64,000 bases of DNA from Acidobacteriaceae bacterium (lineage in GTDB: Bacteria > Acidobacteriota > Terriglobia > Terriglobales > Acidobacteriaceae), in the NCBI GenBank assembly GCA_003151155.1, contig PLWX01000083.1, forward strand, positions 23,027 to 87,026, given 5' to 3'. A program made the translations under genes and the position numbers. Below, in pieces: positions 27,762 through 38,028 of this stretch; positions within the stretch are counted from its first letter, which is position 1; each line of letters opens with the position of its first letter. Below the pieces are notes generated by a model. The model searched no databases, was not told where the DNA came from, and saw nothing but the letters and a program-made list of their open reading frames with translations.

Positions 27762-29180
27762 ATGCCACAACAAATCAAGTTCGGAACGGATGGTTGGCGG
27801 GGACTGATCGCCGACGATTACACCTTCGAAAACGTTCGTCGTGTCGCGCATGCGATGGCGCATTATGTTCTCAAGCACGAAGACGCTAGCAAAGGCGTTT
27901 TTCTCGCATACGACACTCGTTTCGGATCTCGTCGCTTCGCCGAAGCCGCAGCAGAAGCGATCGCTTCCACTGGCCTGCATGTGCGCCTCGCGGATGACTA
28001 CACGCCCACGCCTGCACTTTCTTACTGCATCAAGAAGTACGGTGCCGCCGGTGGCGTCATGATCACCAGCAGCCATAACCCGGCGAACTGGAATGGCGTG
28101 AAGTACAAGGCCCATTACGGTGGTTCGGGTACGCCGACGATTATGAAACAGATCGAGAGCTATCTCGACGCGCCGCCGATCCAGAAGGGCGGCGGAAAAG
28201 TCGAGGCCTTCGATCTGAAAAAGCCATATCTCGAGATTTTGAAGAGCTTCGCAGATCTCGACGCCATCGCCAAAGCAAATTTTAGGTTCTGTATCGACGT
28301 TATGTATGGAGCGGGCCGTGGCGTGCTGAAAGGAATTTTCACCGAACGCGGTATTTCTCACATAGAAATTCGTGGTGAGGTGAACCCGCTCTTCCCGGGG
28401 ATCAACCCGGAGCCGATCTTGCCCCACATCGCGGCTTTGCAAGAGGCCACCGTGCGAGAGAAGGCCCATGCGGGTCTGGCGACCGATGGCGATGCTGACC
28501 GCATCGGCGCCGTCGACGAACACGGAAATTTTGTCGATGCACATAAATGTTTTGCCGTAATTTTGAAGTGGTTGCTCGAGAAAAAGAAGTGGCCTGGCGC
28601 CATAACCCGTGCCTTCAATACCACCAGCATGCTGGACCGTATGGCGAAGAAGCACGGCCGCGAACTGATCGAACACGGTATCGGGTTCAAGTATGTTTGC
28701 GACGTGGTGCTCTCTGGCAAGGAAGTTCTGATCGGAGGGGAAGAGTCAGGGGGCATCGGAATTCCTCGGTACCTGCCGGAACGCGACGGCATCATGAATT
28801 CGCTTCTTATCGCGAACGTCATGGCCGACTATGGCATGTCGCTTGGCCAACTCGTCGACTCGCTCCAGTCCGAGTACGGACAGCACCACTACGGACGCAT
28901 CGACATGCATCTCGACAACGAAGTTAAAAACGATGCCATGCGTCGGGCTACCGCACGTCCCCAGAAGATCGGAAAATTTTCGGTGAGCCGCATCGAAGAC
29001 ATGGACGGCATGAAGTTTTTCTTCGACACGCCGAACAATGGCAACGGCGCAGATGCGTGGGTGCTGATCCGCGCTTCCGGGACCGAACCGTTACTGCGCG
29101 TGTACAGCGAAGCTTCGTCTCCAGAATTGGTCAAGGAGATTCTTGGCGAGGCGGAGAAGTTCGTTTACCAGCGTGCCTGA
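27762..29180 (+). CDS. Phosphoglucomutase/phosphomannomutase (alpha-D-phosphohexomutase)
   Basis: KFGTDGWRGLIADDY; active-site ITSSHNPANWNGVK; metal loop ATDGDADRIGAVD; GGEESGG. Confidence 0.94.
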   Translation: MPQQIKFGTDGWRGLIADDYTFENVRRVAHAMAHYVLKHEDASKGVFLAYDTRFGSRRFAEAAAEAIASTGLHVRLADDYTPTPALSYCIKKYGAAGGVMITSSHNPANWNGVKYKAHYGGSGTPTIMKQIESYLDAPPIQKGGGKVEAFDLKKPYLEILKSFADLDAIAKANFRFCIDVMYGAGRGVLKGIFTERGISHIEIRGEVNPLFPGINPEPILPHIAALQEATVREKAHAGLATDGDADRIGAVDEHGNFVDAHKCFAVILKWLLEKKKWPGAITRAFNTTSMLDRMAKKHGRELIEHGIGFKYVCDVVLSGKEVLIGGEESGGIGIPRYLPERDGIMNSLLIANVMADYGMSLGQLVDSLQSEYGQHHYGRIDMHLDNEVKNDAMRRATARPQKIGKFSVSRIEDMDGMKFFFDTPNNGNGADAWVLIRASGTEPLLRVYSEASSPELVKEILGEAEKFVYQRA

Positions 29181-29255
29181 TGTACGGAAGTTACATGGCA
29201 TTCTGAGCTGTGGATTGCGATAATAGATCCAACCGCGATGATTGGCGCCGGGGTC

Positions 29256-29280
29256 CGCGGGCAACGAAAGCTTGCCCGCG
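29256..29280. other. Intergenic hairpin with GAAA tetraloop
   Basis: CGCGGGCAA-CGAAAGC-TTGCCCGCG, 9-bp perfect stem, loop contains C-GAAA-G. Confidence 0.6.
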
Positions 29281-29296
29281 ATTTCATTGAAAGCTT

Positions 29297-30442
29297 ATGA
29301 ACAGCACTCCGAACCTCCAGCCCGATTCGTTCGAAGCGCGCAAGTACAATCGCGCCAAGCGCTGGGCAGAGGTTTGCGACCTTATCGTCGGTTTCGGGCT
29401 GCTCATTACCCTGCTGCTGAATCACGGGAGTGCCCGCCTTCGTGATCTCGCATATAACGCTTCGCGACAAAACTACAGCCTGGCACTTTTTCTGTTTGTG
29501 CTCATGCTCCTCGTTGTCAGCAAAGTGGTTACGCTTCCGCTGGATTACTACGCATTCCGCCTTGAGCACAAATATAAGCTGTCGAACCAGAAGATCAGCG
29601 GGTGGGTTTGGGATGAAGTGAAGGGCTGGCTCGTCGGTTTGGTCCTGATCACGATCCTTGTGGAAGTGCTTTACGCCACGATGCGTGCTTATCCGGACGA
29701 GTGGTGGATCATCGTGTGGGTTGTATTTATCGGGTTCAGCGTTTTGCTGGCGCAGCTCGCGCCAGTCGTGCTTTTTCCTATCTTTTATCGCTTCGAGCCG
29801 CTCCGGAACGACGGTCTACGAGAGCGTCTCGTTCGGCTGAGCGAGCGAGCAGGAACGCGAGTTCGCGGTGTGTACGAGTGGAAGATCTCAGAAAAGTCGA
29901 AGAAAGCCAACGCCGCACTTACAGGCTTAGGGAAGACACGCCGTATCCTGGTAGCGGATACGCTCCTGAATAACTATACCGACGACGAGATCGAAGCTGT
30001 GCTGGCGCACGAGCTAGGTCATCATGTGCATGGCCACATTGCAAAAGGAATGCTGCTGCAGGTTGGAATTACGTTCGTCGGATTTTTCGCCGCAAGCCAC
30101 ATCCTTCGCTGGGCCGTGGATCAGCGGCAGATGTTCCAATCCGTTTCGGATTTTGCGAATCTTCCATTGCTTGCGCTGATCGCAGCTGTTCTCGGGCTGG
30201 TGCTCGCGCCAGTGCTGAATGCCTACTCCCGCTATAACGAACGTCAGGCTGACCAGTATGCGTGGAAATCGATTGTGTCGGTTGATCCGTTCATTTCTTC
30301 CATGCACAAGTTAGCCAGCCAGAATCTTGCGGAAGAAAATCCCTCACGCTGGATTGAGGTACTTTTCCACTCCCATCCGTCGATTGGCAAGCGTACCGCT
30401 GCTGCTGCCGCATGGCGCGCGAAACAACAACCCGCAGTCTAG
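29297..30442 (+). CDS. M48 family metallopeptidase (Ste24/CAAX prenyl protease 1-like)
   Basis: Zinc motif EAVLAHELGHHVHGH; NAYSRYNERQADQYAW; multiple TM helices. Confidence 0.92.
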   Translation: MNSTPNLQPDSFEARKYNRAKRWAEVCDLIVGFGLLITLLLNHGSARLRDLAYNASRQNYSLALFLFVLMLLVVSKVVTLPLDYYAFRLEHKYKLSNQKISGWVWDEVKGWLVGLVLITILVEVLYATMRAYPDEWWIIVWVVFIGFSVLLAQLAPVVLFPIFYRFEPLRNDGLRERLVRLSERAGTRVRGVYEWKISEKSKKANAALTGLGKTRRILVADTLLNNYTDDEIEAVLAHELGHHVHGHIAKGMLLQVGITFVGFFAASHILRWAVDQRQMFQSVSDFANLPLLALIAAVLGLVLAPVLNAYSRYNERQADQYAWKSIVSVDPFISSMHKLASQNLAEENPSRWIEVLFHSHPSIGKRTAAAAAWRAKQQPAV

Positions 30443-31164
30443 CGGCGGCTGCGCAGAATCTCTTCCACTCTCTTCAGGTCGCCCTCGGTGTCGACGCCTA
30501 TCGTGTCATAAGGGGTTTCGGCCACGTAGATATCGGTGCCATTTTCCAAGAAGCGAAGCTGCTCCAGGCGCTCGCTGCGCTCTAACGCCGATTCCGGCCA
30601 CGCACAGAACTGCTCGAGCGCCGTCCTGCGATAGGCATAAAAGCCCAGGTGCTTATAGTACGGACTGTCGCCGCGTGAGTCGCGATCGAACGGAATGGTG
30701 GAACGCGAAAAGTAAAGCGCCCGCCCCCGTTTATCGGTCACAACCTTCACCGCATTGGGATTGCCGACATCTTCCGCTGCGCATGCGGTCTTCAGCGTTC
30801 CCACCTGGATGGTCTTATCCTGCATCAGTTCGAGCAGCGCGGTCAGATGTTCCGGACGTGCCAGGGGCTCATCGCCCTGCACGTTGATGTAGACATCGGC
30901 CTCCAGTTTTTGCGCCACTTCGTTTACACGATCGGTGCCGCTGCGATGTTGGTCGGACGTCATGCAGGCAACCCATCCGTTGCGAATGCACAGTTCCTGA
31001 ATCTCTTCGGAATCCGTCGCGATAACGACTTCGGAAAGCATCGGTGCCGCTTTCGCTGCTTGATAAACGCGATCGAGCATGATGCGGCCATCGATTTCAC
31101 ACAAGATCTTACGGGGTAGGCGTGTAGACGCAATACGGGCGGGGATAATGGCAATAGCTTTCAT
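30439..31164 (-). CDS. kdsB: 3-deoxy-manno-octulosonate cytidylyltransferase
   Basis: IIPARIASTRLPRKILCEIDGRIMLDRVYQAA; NVQGDEPLARPEHL; HLGFYAYRRTALEQF; GVDTEGDLKRVE. Confidence 0.94.
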   Translation of the reverse strand: MKAIAIIPARIASTRLPRKILCEIDGRIMLDRVYQAAKAAPMLSEVVIATDSEEIQELCIRNGWVACMTSDQHRSGTDRVNEVAQKLEADVYINVQGDEPLARPEHLTALLELMQDKTIQVGTLKTACAAEDVGNPNAVKVVTDKRGRALYFSRSTIPFDRDSRGDSPYYKHLGFYAYRRTALEQFCAWPESALERSERLEQLRFLENGTDIYVAETPYDTIGVDTEGDLKRVEEILRSRR

Positions 31165-31988
31165 TTGAGTAGACGTTTCATTCGGGCAATGTCCAATTCA
31201 GGAGTTGGATATTTCGGATCCATCTTTTCCAGTGTTTCTACGAGTATTCTCGACACTGCAAGATTGCGAAACCATTTGTGATCGGCTGGGATGATGTACC
31301 ACGGCGCGTGTTTTGTGTTGCAGTTGTGAATGGCGTCCTCGTAAGCCTCGGTGTAGTCGTCCCAGAATTCGCGCTCTTTCAAGTCGGCCTCCGAAAGCTT
31401 CCAGTGCTTGTTGGGATTCGCGATCCGCTCCTCGATGCGCCTTTTCTGCTCATCCTTGCTGATATGCAGGAAGAATTTAAGGATCGTCGTTCCGTTCTCG
31501 GTCAGATATTTATCGAAGCGATTAATCTCATCGTAGCGCTCGGACCAGACACTTTTCGGTACCAGCTTGTGCACGCGAACAACCAGCACGTCTTCATAAT
31601 GCGATCGGTTAAAAATCCCAATGTTGCCCTTCTCGGGCACCGCCTTATGAATGCGCCAGAGGAAATCGTGCGCGAGTTCGCGGCTGGTGGGCTGTTTGAA
31701 GGAAGTAACCTTGCAGCTTTGTGGACTCGCACCCGACATCACGTGGCGAATGGTGCCATCCTTGCCGGATGTATCCATGCCCTGCAGCACGAGCAATACA
31801 GAACGCTTACCCTCGGCGTAAAGCATGTATTGCAGCTCATCAAGCCGTGCCGTTGTCTTGGCCATCAGGGCTTCATCGCGATCGTCTTTTTCGTGGCCCT
31901 TTTCGTAGCCGTAGGTCTCGGCGGGGTCGAAATCTTTCAAGCGGATCTTCTTGTGGCTCGGGGCTGCCAATTTCGCATGAAACTTCAT
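31161..31988 (-). CDS. Polyphosphate kinase 2 family protein
   Basis: VLLVLQGMDTSGKDGTIRHVMSGASPQSCKVTSFKQPTSRELAHDFLWRIHKAVPEKGNIGIFNRSHYEDVLVVRVH. Confidence 0.93.
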   Translation of the reverse strand: MKFHAKLAAPSHKKIRLKDFDPAETYGYEKGHEKDDRDEALMAKTTARLDELQYMLYAEGKRSVLLVLQGMDTSGKDGTIRHVMSGASPQSCKVTSFKQPTSRELAHDFLWRIHKAVPEKGNIGIFNRSHYEDVLVVRVHKLVPKSVWSERYDEINRFDKYLTENGTTILKFFLHISKDEQKRRIEERIANPNKHWKLSEADLKEREFWDDYTEAYEDAIHNCNTKHAPWYIIPADHKWFRNLAVSRILVETLEKMDPKYPTPELDIARMKRLLK

Positions 31989-32103
31989 TGCTTGCACTCT
32001 CCCGGCTGTCTACCGCACAGCCGCAGGTGATTTATAGCACTGACATCATCTCCTGATTGTGATGCTCTTACAGACCGCCAGTAATTTCCGAGGAGGAACT
32101 GTA

Positions 32104-33243
32104 ATGGCAACGATTTCATCCAAAGTGGCCGACCTCGCAGGGCCCGGCATCGGCAACTATACCGAACTGGAAAAAATATTACCCAATGATTATCACTCAC
32201 TGCTTGATCGACGCCAGACGCAGAAAGCGATTCACGCGGTAAAGACGTACATCGAGGAGCATCTTTGCCAGGAATTGAACCTCATCATGACCTCTGTGCC
32301 GCTTATCGTTGACGTGGACAGCGGGGTCAATGACTATCTTGATCGTGACGGTTCCCGAACGCCGATCGGATTCCATATATCTAACGATCACGACCAGCAT
32401 CCGGTCGATGCCCAAGTGGTGCAAGCGGCAACGAAGTGGAAGAGAATGGCACTAAAAGAATTCGACATGAAGCCTGGCGAAGGTCTCTGCACTGACATGC
32501 GTGCGGTTCGCAAGGACTATTTTCTTGACCATGATCACAGCGTGTATGTCGATCAGTGGGACTGGGAGCGCTCCATTACCCCCGCGCAGCGCAACCTCGA
32601 CTTTCTGAAAGCGATCGTAAGCAAAGTCTGGACTGTACTCGTCGGAGCGGAACGTTTTGCCCTGAATCGGTTTCCCGAGTTGAATGATCCTCGCTTTCCA
32701 CGACTGCCAGAGAAGCTTACGTTCCTTCATGCCGAAGACATTCTTGAGATGTATCCCGACCTGCCGCGCAAACAGCGGGAGACGATGATTCTCCAGAAAT
32801 ATCCTGCAGTGTTCATCATCGGCATCGGTTGGACCCTCAAGGACGGCTATCCGCACGAGATGCGAGCCGCGGACTACGACGACTGGACCACGGAAACCGT
32901 CTCCGAAGACGGCAAGATGATGCACGGCTTGAACGGCGACATCCTGGTTTGGAACCCGATCACCAAGCGGCGGCACGAATTGTCGTCGATGGGAATTCGA
33001 GTCGACCCGACGACGCTTAAGCAACAACTGAGGATGACGGGACAGGAGCACTTCCTGAATTACCCTTATCACCAGGCGATCATGAACAGTACCGTCCCGC
33101 TCAGCATCGGCGGTGGCATCGGCCAATCAAGGACGCTTATGCTTCTGCTGCGCAAAGCACATCTTGGCGAAGTGACAGTCTCGGTGTGGCCGAAGATCCT
33201 GAAAGAGATCTGCGAAAAAAAGAATATTTTTGTATTGGAATAA
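32104..33243 (+). CDS. asnA: Aspartate--ammonia ligase (AsnA)
   Basis: VDVDSGVNDYLDRDGSRTPIGFHISNDHDQHPVDAQVVQAATKWKRMAL; HSVYVDQWDWE; SIGGGIGQSRTLMLLLRKAHLGEV; SD GAGGAGGAAC. Confidence 0.88.
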   Translation: MATISSKVADLAGPGIGNYTELEKILPNDYHSLLDRRQTQKAIHAVKTYIEEHLCQELNLIMTSVPLIVDVDSGVNDYLDRDGSRTPIGFHISNDHDQHPVDAQVVQAATKWKRMALKEFDMKPGEGLCTDMRAVRKDYFLDHDHSVYVDQWDWERSITPAQRNLDFLKAIVSKVWTVLVGAERFALNRFPELNDPRFPRLPEKLTFLHAEDILEMYPDLPRKQRETMILQKYPAVFIIGIGWTLKDGYPHEMRAADYDDWTTETVSEDGKMMHGLNGDILVWNPITKRRHELSSMGIRVDPTTLKQQLRMTGQEHFLNYPYHQAIMNSTVPLSIGGGIGQSRTLMLLLRKAHLGEVTVSVWPKILKEICEKKNIFVLE

Positions 33244-33258
33244 ATGAATTGATTGCGA

Positions 33259-33289
33259 GGCGCTGCCGCGGCAGCGCCTTCTTTGTTCT
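33259..33289. terminator. Terminator hairpin between convergent asnA and aldo/keto reductase genes
   Basis: Perfect 20-nt palindrome GGCGCTGCCGCGGCAGCGCC followed by TTCTTTGTTCT. Confidence 0.8.
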
Positions 33290-33292
33290 CGA

Positions 33293-34264
33293 TTAGTCGG
33301 ACCAGGGCGCGGGTTCCCGGTCCCATCGATGGTTCTTCAGTTCCTTCAGCAGTGCTTGGTCGAGTGGCCTGGCATCGCTGGCCGCGATGTTTCCTTTCAC
33401 GTGCTCCGGTTTCCGCATGCCGACGATCGTAGTGCTCGCGGTTGGGTTCGAAAGAATGAATCGCAATGCCATCTCCGGTAGCGTCATACCAGACGGAATG
33501 ATTTTCTTGAGCTCTTCGACCCGCTCGACTGTATTCTTCAGGTTCTCGGGCCCGAAATAGCCGCCCCGCCAATCGCCTTCTGGAAACTTCGTGTCGAAGG
33601 TCAGATTGCCACCGAGACTGCCCTCATCCAGAGGAACGCGAGCAATCACGCCCACGTTGAATTCGTCGCAAACCGGGAAAAGCTCATCTTCGGGCGACTG
33701 ATCGAAGATGTTGTAGATCACCTGGACCGCATCCACAAGTCCGGTGCGAATCGCCTTGATTCCGTTCGCGGGCTCCCATCGATTCAGACTCAACCCGAAA
33801 GAGCGGATCAATCCGTCGCTCTTGAGTTTCTCTACGGTCTCCCGGAACTCTGCCTCCTCCGCCCAACTGTCATCCCAGGCGTGGAATTGCAGCACATCAA
33901 TGGACTCGGTACCGAGCTTTTCGCGGATGGCGTTCGCGAAATGAAACACGTGCTTCGTGGGGAAAACGTCCTGGTACTTGTAGCTTGGCTTCGCAGGCCA
34001 CTGCAGATTCTTTGGCGGAATTTTCGAGGCCGCATACAGCCGCTTACCTGGATTGGCGGCAATGATCTGGCCGAGTAGCGCATCGCTTTTGCCCTCGCCA
34101 TAGCCCCAGGCAGAGTCGAAGAAGTTGCACCCTGCATCAATGGCCATCTGCAAAGCGGCAAGCGACTGCTTATCATCCGAGCCACTCCACCCGCCCATTC
34201 CCCAAAGGCCGTGTGCGATGTCGCTGACTTCAAACCCGGTACGGCCCAGCTTGCGATATTTCAT
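33293..34264 (-). CDS. Aldo/keto reductase
   Basis: MKYRKLGRTGFEVSDIAHGLWGMGG; FFDSAWGYGEGKSDALLG; start set at Met 34264 instead of track 34558. Confidence 0.9.
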   Translation of the reverse strand: MKYRKLGRTGFEVSDIAHGLWGMGGWSGSDDKQSLAALQMAIDAGCNFFDSAWGYGEGKSDALLGQIIAANPGKRLYAASKIPPKNLQWPAKPSYKYQDVFPTKHVFHFANAIREKLGTESIDVLQFHAWDDSWAEEAEFRETVEKLKSDGLIRSFGLSLNRWEPANGIKAIRTGLVDAVQVIYNIFDQSPEDELFPVCDEFNVGVIARVPLDEGSLGGNLTFDTKFPEGDWRGGYFGPENLKNTVERVEELKKIIPSGMTLPEMALRFILSNPTASTTIVGMRKPEHVKGNIAASDARPLDQALLKELKNHRWDREPAPWSD

Positions 34265-34323
34265 GAGTCCTCTTCCGTCATAGAACGAGTTGATTGAATT
34301 ATTCTGCCACGCCAGCTCGCCGT

Positions 34324-36093
34324 TCAATGGCTTGCCATCTCTTGATAAAACTTCTGAAGGATGTAGAACGCTTGCTTGCGCTGTCCTTGATCGGAGAGCA
34401 GGCCCTTGCGGTTTCGCATATCCTGCACCCCGGGCAGCAGCCGTACCGGGGATCGAAAATCCATCAAGACCCAGGGCGACATGCCCGCAAGCGAAGGAAT
34501 TCTCCGCAACATAGCGAGTTGGTGCTCGTAGAGCCCCGCTTGATATTCCTCGGTCCATCGCTCACCAACATCGCCATGGCGGCCGTAAGGCGCCCCAGCT
34601 CCGAATTCGCTGAAGACCAGCGGCTTGTCCCATGAGGTCTTCCACTCCGTCCGGTCGGCATCCTCTGGTCGACCCTCGTACCAGCCGATGTACTCGTTGA
34701 CCGCAAGTACGTCGACCACTTCGCCTAGGGGGTCATTCACCAGTCGCACGTTCCCCTCGCGTCCGGTTCGATTCATAGCTGCGGTGAGCAGACGCGTGGA
34801 ATCAAGCTCTCGAACATCGTTCCCAAGAGCTTTGAGGAACTGCAGCCGTGCCGGATCCATTGGAGTTTCGTTTGCGATGGACCACAAAATAATAGCCGCT
34901 CGGTTATGGTCGCGCGCGATCTCTTCGTGAAGTTGCTGGCGGGCTTCCGCCAAGGTCGCTGGGTTCTGCCAGTCAATATCCCAATAGACCGGGATTTCGG
35001 ACCACACCAGCAATCCCATGCGCTCAGCCTCGCGTACCATCGACTCGTGATGCGGGTAATGGGCTAGTCGGACATAATTGCAGCCCAGTTCTTTTGCCCA
35101 ACCAAGTAGGCTGCGATCATCTTCGTGAGAAAAAGCACGCGCTCCGCGATAAGGCGCTTCTTCGTGAATCGAGATGCCGCGGAGAAAAATAGGCTTTCCA
35201 TTGAGCAGGATCTTGCTCCCGCGCGTTTCAATCGTTCGGAAGCCGATCTCGTCCTTCACGGAATCCTGGCTTGAAGAGAGAATCACTTCGTACAGCTTGG
35301 GATTCTCGGGCGACCAAAGTGAGAGTTTGACGGGGAACCGAAAGGTCGCGCGTCCGTGTTCATCCGTTGTGAGGGTCTCCCGAAATTTCGCTTCGGGAAT
35401 CTCCAATTGAACTTGCGATTTCGCCGCCACTCCATTTAATTGTACCCATCCGGCGATCTCGCGGGCAGAGCCCTTCGCCAACTGAACAAAATAGTCCTGG
35501 ATAAAAGCCTGCGACACCTCGACCAGCGTCACTTCGCGAGTGAGGCCCCCATAATTCCACCAGTCCGTGTTCAGGGCGGGAACGGCATCGCGGCTCCGCC
35601 GATCATCTACCTCCACGACCAGCAGGTTCTCACCATCGCGCAACTTTCCAGTGACTTCGAAGTTGAACGGCGTGTACCCACCGCTGTGCTCGCCCAGTTC
35701 TTCTGAATTTAAATAAACTGTGGCATGATAATTGGCAGCCCCAAAATAGACGAACTGCCGTTTTCCATCGACGGGATGATAGGAAAATACTCGGCGATAC
35801 CAGAGCGGGCCCTCATACAGCAAGAGGCTTTCTCGTTGGGAATTCCAGTCGCCGGGTACTTTGAGTGTGCCCGAGCGATCGAAGCTATATTCCACGAGTT
35901 CACTTGGATCCTTCGGCTTTCGATCTTCAAAAAAACGGTTACGTTCTCCGACGTGATAGGCATCGATGATGACGTTCCATGTGCCGCTCAGATCCATGAT
36001 CTTGCGGCCTGCGATATTTCCGAGTAATTCCGTCTGCGAATAGACGCCCACTGCCCACAGCACAACCAACGTCCACCCGAGGATCCGCTTCAT
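34324..36093 (-). CDS. Glycoside hydrolase family 2 protein (beta-glucuronidase/beta-galactosidase-like), secreted
   Basis: Signal peptide MKRILGWTLVVLWAVGVYSQ; acid/base IILWSIANETP; nucleophile KPLVFSEFGAGAPYG. Confidence 0.9.
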   Translation of the reverse strand: MKRILGWTLVVLWAVGVYSQTELLGNIAGRKIMDLSGTWNVIIDAYHVGERNRFFEDRKPKDPSELVEYSFDRSGTLKVPGDWNSQRESLLLYEGPLWYRRVFSYHPVDGKRQFVYFGAANYHATVYLNSEELGEHSGGYTPFNFEVTGKLRDGENLLVVEVDDRRSRDAVPALNTDWWNYGGLTREVTLVEVSQAFIQDYFVQLAKGSAREIAGWVQLNGVAAKSQVQLEIPEAKFRETLTTDEHGRATFRFPVKLSLWSPENPKLYEVILSSSQDSVKDEIGFRTIETRGSKILLNGKPIFLRGISIHEEAPYRGARAFSHEDDRSLLGWAKELGCNYVRLAHYPHHESMVREAERMGLLVWSEIPVYWDIDWQNPATLAEARQQLHEEIARDHNRAAIILWSIANETPMDPARLQFLKALGNDVRELDSTRLLTAAMNRTGREGNVRLVNDPLGEVVDVLAVNEYIGWYEGRPEDADRTEWKTSWDKPLVFSEFGAGAPYGRHGDVGERWTEEYQAGLYEHQLAMLRRIPSLAGMSPWVLMDFRSPVRLLPGVQDMRNRKGLLSDQGQRKQAFYILQKFYQEMASH

Positions 36094-36150
36094 CCTTGCC
36101 TCCGCCATCCAATATATCTCTATGGCAAAGCGAGCATCACCCCAGAATGC

Positions 36151-36173
36151 AAAAGGCAGGCGATGAGCCTGCC
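36151..36173 (-). terminator. Terminator on minus strand after the small ORF 36201-36458
   Basis: Minus strand GGCAGGC-TCATC-GCCTGCC-TTTT. Confidence 0.65.
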
Positions 36174-36200
36174 GTAACGAGACCGGTGTAGGAGGATTCT

Positions 36201-36458
36201 TTAAACGGCGATGGAATCGATCGGGCCCGGATCGACAGAGAGGACCGCGCTCGGATCGCAGCCGTGCTGCTTGATATGTTCCCAATAGCGTTGCCGGGTT
36301 TCTGCAAGCGAGGCGTGCGCGAGTTCCGCGCGGGCGCGCAACGCTTCCTCATCGAAATCGGATGAGTCAAACTGCGCTTTTTCAGCCGCCAGGTATTCTT
36401 CGATCTTGTCGAGGACCGCGCTCTTAAGATTATCGCCTTCAGTACATGACATATTCAT
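36201..36458 (-). CDS. Hypothetical small acidic protein (85 aa)
   Basis: MNMSCTEGDNLKSAVLDKIEEYLAAEKAQFDSSDFDEEALRARAELAHASLAETRQRYWEHIKQHGCDPSAVLSVDPGPIDSIAV. Confidence 0.6.
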   Translation of the reverse strand: MNMSCTEGDNLKSAVLDKIEEYLAAEKAQFDSSDFDEEALRARAELAHASLAETRQRYWEHIKQHGCDPSAVLSVDPGPIDSIAV

Positions 36459-36613
36459 CCCCCAAATGAATACGAGACTAAGAGCAGTGTAGCTCAACTG
36501 TGCCTGATTCCGTTCCTGTGGATTTCTTGGTTGCCCAACATCCCGGATGACAGCGCCCAAAACATCGCGTCTAATGTCTCTGTGGGGTTGGCGCAACCAT
36601 CTATAGCAGGATT

Positions 36614-37303
36614 ATGTTCGACTCGTATTCGGCATCGCCATTTAGACGGCGTCCCTGGGTTCTAGTCACCTCGGTGGCGGTGCATTGTTTCGTCCTCTTC
36701 CTGCTGCTGCGTGCGCCCAATCCAGCCATCGTGAAGGTTCAGCAACTGCGGCAGGGCAGCGGCGGCCGCTCCCTGGCGCGTCTTTATTGGAGTTCCGAGT
36801 CTCCTGATTCCGCCTCCACCGGCGCGAGCGTTCATCCCAGGAAGAACCGGGAGCAGACCGTCCGCTCGAAGCAGTTGCAGACTCCCAGCAAGTCGCTTCA
36901 ACTGCGCCTTGAGAAGCAAGAACGGACCCTCGCAGCGAATAACAGTGATCGAACCGCTAGCGCCGGCCGGAGCCGCGATGCTGCGACTGCTGGCTCGCGG
37001 AATGGGTCACTTGCCTATGGCGATCTCGCTGGGACGGAAGTGCGTCCTGCTCTCTGGGTCGGCGGACCGAACCCGGCGATTGTGGCAAGCGAATTCGCCG
37101 AAGGCATGGAAGGCAGCGTGATCGTGGAGATCACGATTGACGAACAGGGGAATGTCGTCGCAACCCAGCTGCTGCAAGGACTCTCCCCGGCCGTGGATTC
37201 CCGCGTCCTCGAGGCGTTGCAACTCGCACACTTCATTCCTGCGAAGCGCAACGGCGTTTCTATCCCTTCCAAACAAGACGTCTATTACCACTTCCCGCGC
37301 TAG
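36614..37303 (+). CDS. Energy transducer TonB family protein
   Basis: N-terminal TM VTSVAVHCFVLFLLLRAP; C-terminal TonB fold EGSVIVEITIDEQGNVVATQLLQGLSPAVDSRVLEALQLAHFIPAKRNGVSI. Confidence 0.85.
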   Translation: MFDSYSASPFRRRPWVLVTSVAVHCFVLFLLLRAPNPAIVKVQQLRQGSGGRSLARLYWSSESPDSASTGASVHPRKNREQTVRSKQLQTPSKSLQLRLEKQERTLAANNSDRTASAGRSRDAATAGSRNGSLAYGDLAGTEVRPALWVGGPNPAIVASEFAEGMEGSVIVEITIDEQGNVVATQLLQGLSPAVDSRVLEALQLAHFIPAKRNGVSIPSKQDVYYHFPR

Positions 37304-37636
37304 TTCATTCTTCGCGCCGATTCACTGGGACGAGAATGGGACCAATAGCTGTTCGCTCGCGGACACAATTTCTCATCTTCGAACATCTGCTCGGTTTACC
37401 CAGTGTTCATGCGGTTTCGCAAGCTCTTGAGGAGTATCGGTTTTCGGTGCTCGCGAGATCTGGCCCCTCACGTGATTAACAAGCCTATGGAACCGCCGAC
37501 CGCGGTTCTTCGTATCTGTAGTCGAGGTGAGCAGGACCTTGCGCGCAATTTCCATCGCAAGGGTGTGGGCAGGCCCCTTGGAATCTTAACGCCGTTGAAG
37601 TGATGCTCGCAGAGCGAGCTATGTTGAAGGAGCAGT

Positions 37637-38005
37637 ATGAAGCACATTCGGAAAGTTGCTGTGATGACATTTGTTCTGCTGTTGGCAGTCTCGGCCTTCG
37701 CAGCCAACAAGAGTTCGGTCAACTTGACTCTCAACACGAAGTCGACTGTGAATGGCACGACTCTGGCCCCGGGCGACTACAAAGTTCTGCTCGATCGCAA
37801 TGGCGATGCAGTTCAGGCTACATTCGTGTCTCGCGGAAAGACAGTCGCGACGAGCTCCGGGCATTTTGAGGCTCGGACCGGATTCGGAGGCGCAGTCTCC
37901 GTGGTTGTCAGTGACAACGACCGCGCCATCCAGCAGATTCTTGTCCAGAAAATGAAAGGCGCGATCGTTCTCGACAACGGTACCGCCTCCGCCGGCGGCC
38001 ACTAG
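37637..38005 (+). CDS. Secreted hypothetical protein (122 aa)
   Basis: Signal peptide MKHIRKVAVMTFVLLLAVSAFAANK; SD AAGGAG upstream. Confidence 0.75.
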   Translation: MKHIRKVAVMTFVLLLAVSAFAANKSSVNLTLNTKSTVNGTTLAPGDYKVLLDRNGDAVQATFVSRGKTVATSSGHFEARTGFGGAVSVVVSDNDRAIQQILVQKMKGAIVLDNGTASAGGH

Positions 38006-38028
38006 CCCGCAGCGCGCTCCCTCACTAG

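Noticed and set aside
37304-37636. Possible structured RNA between the TonB gene and the secreted protein (GAACCGC...GCGGTTC hairpin)
   Set aside because: Only one short hairpin, no recognised RNA family or promoter; insufficient support.
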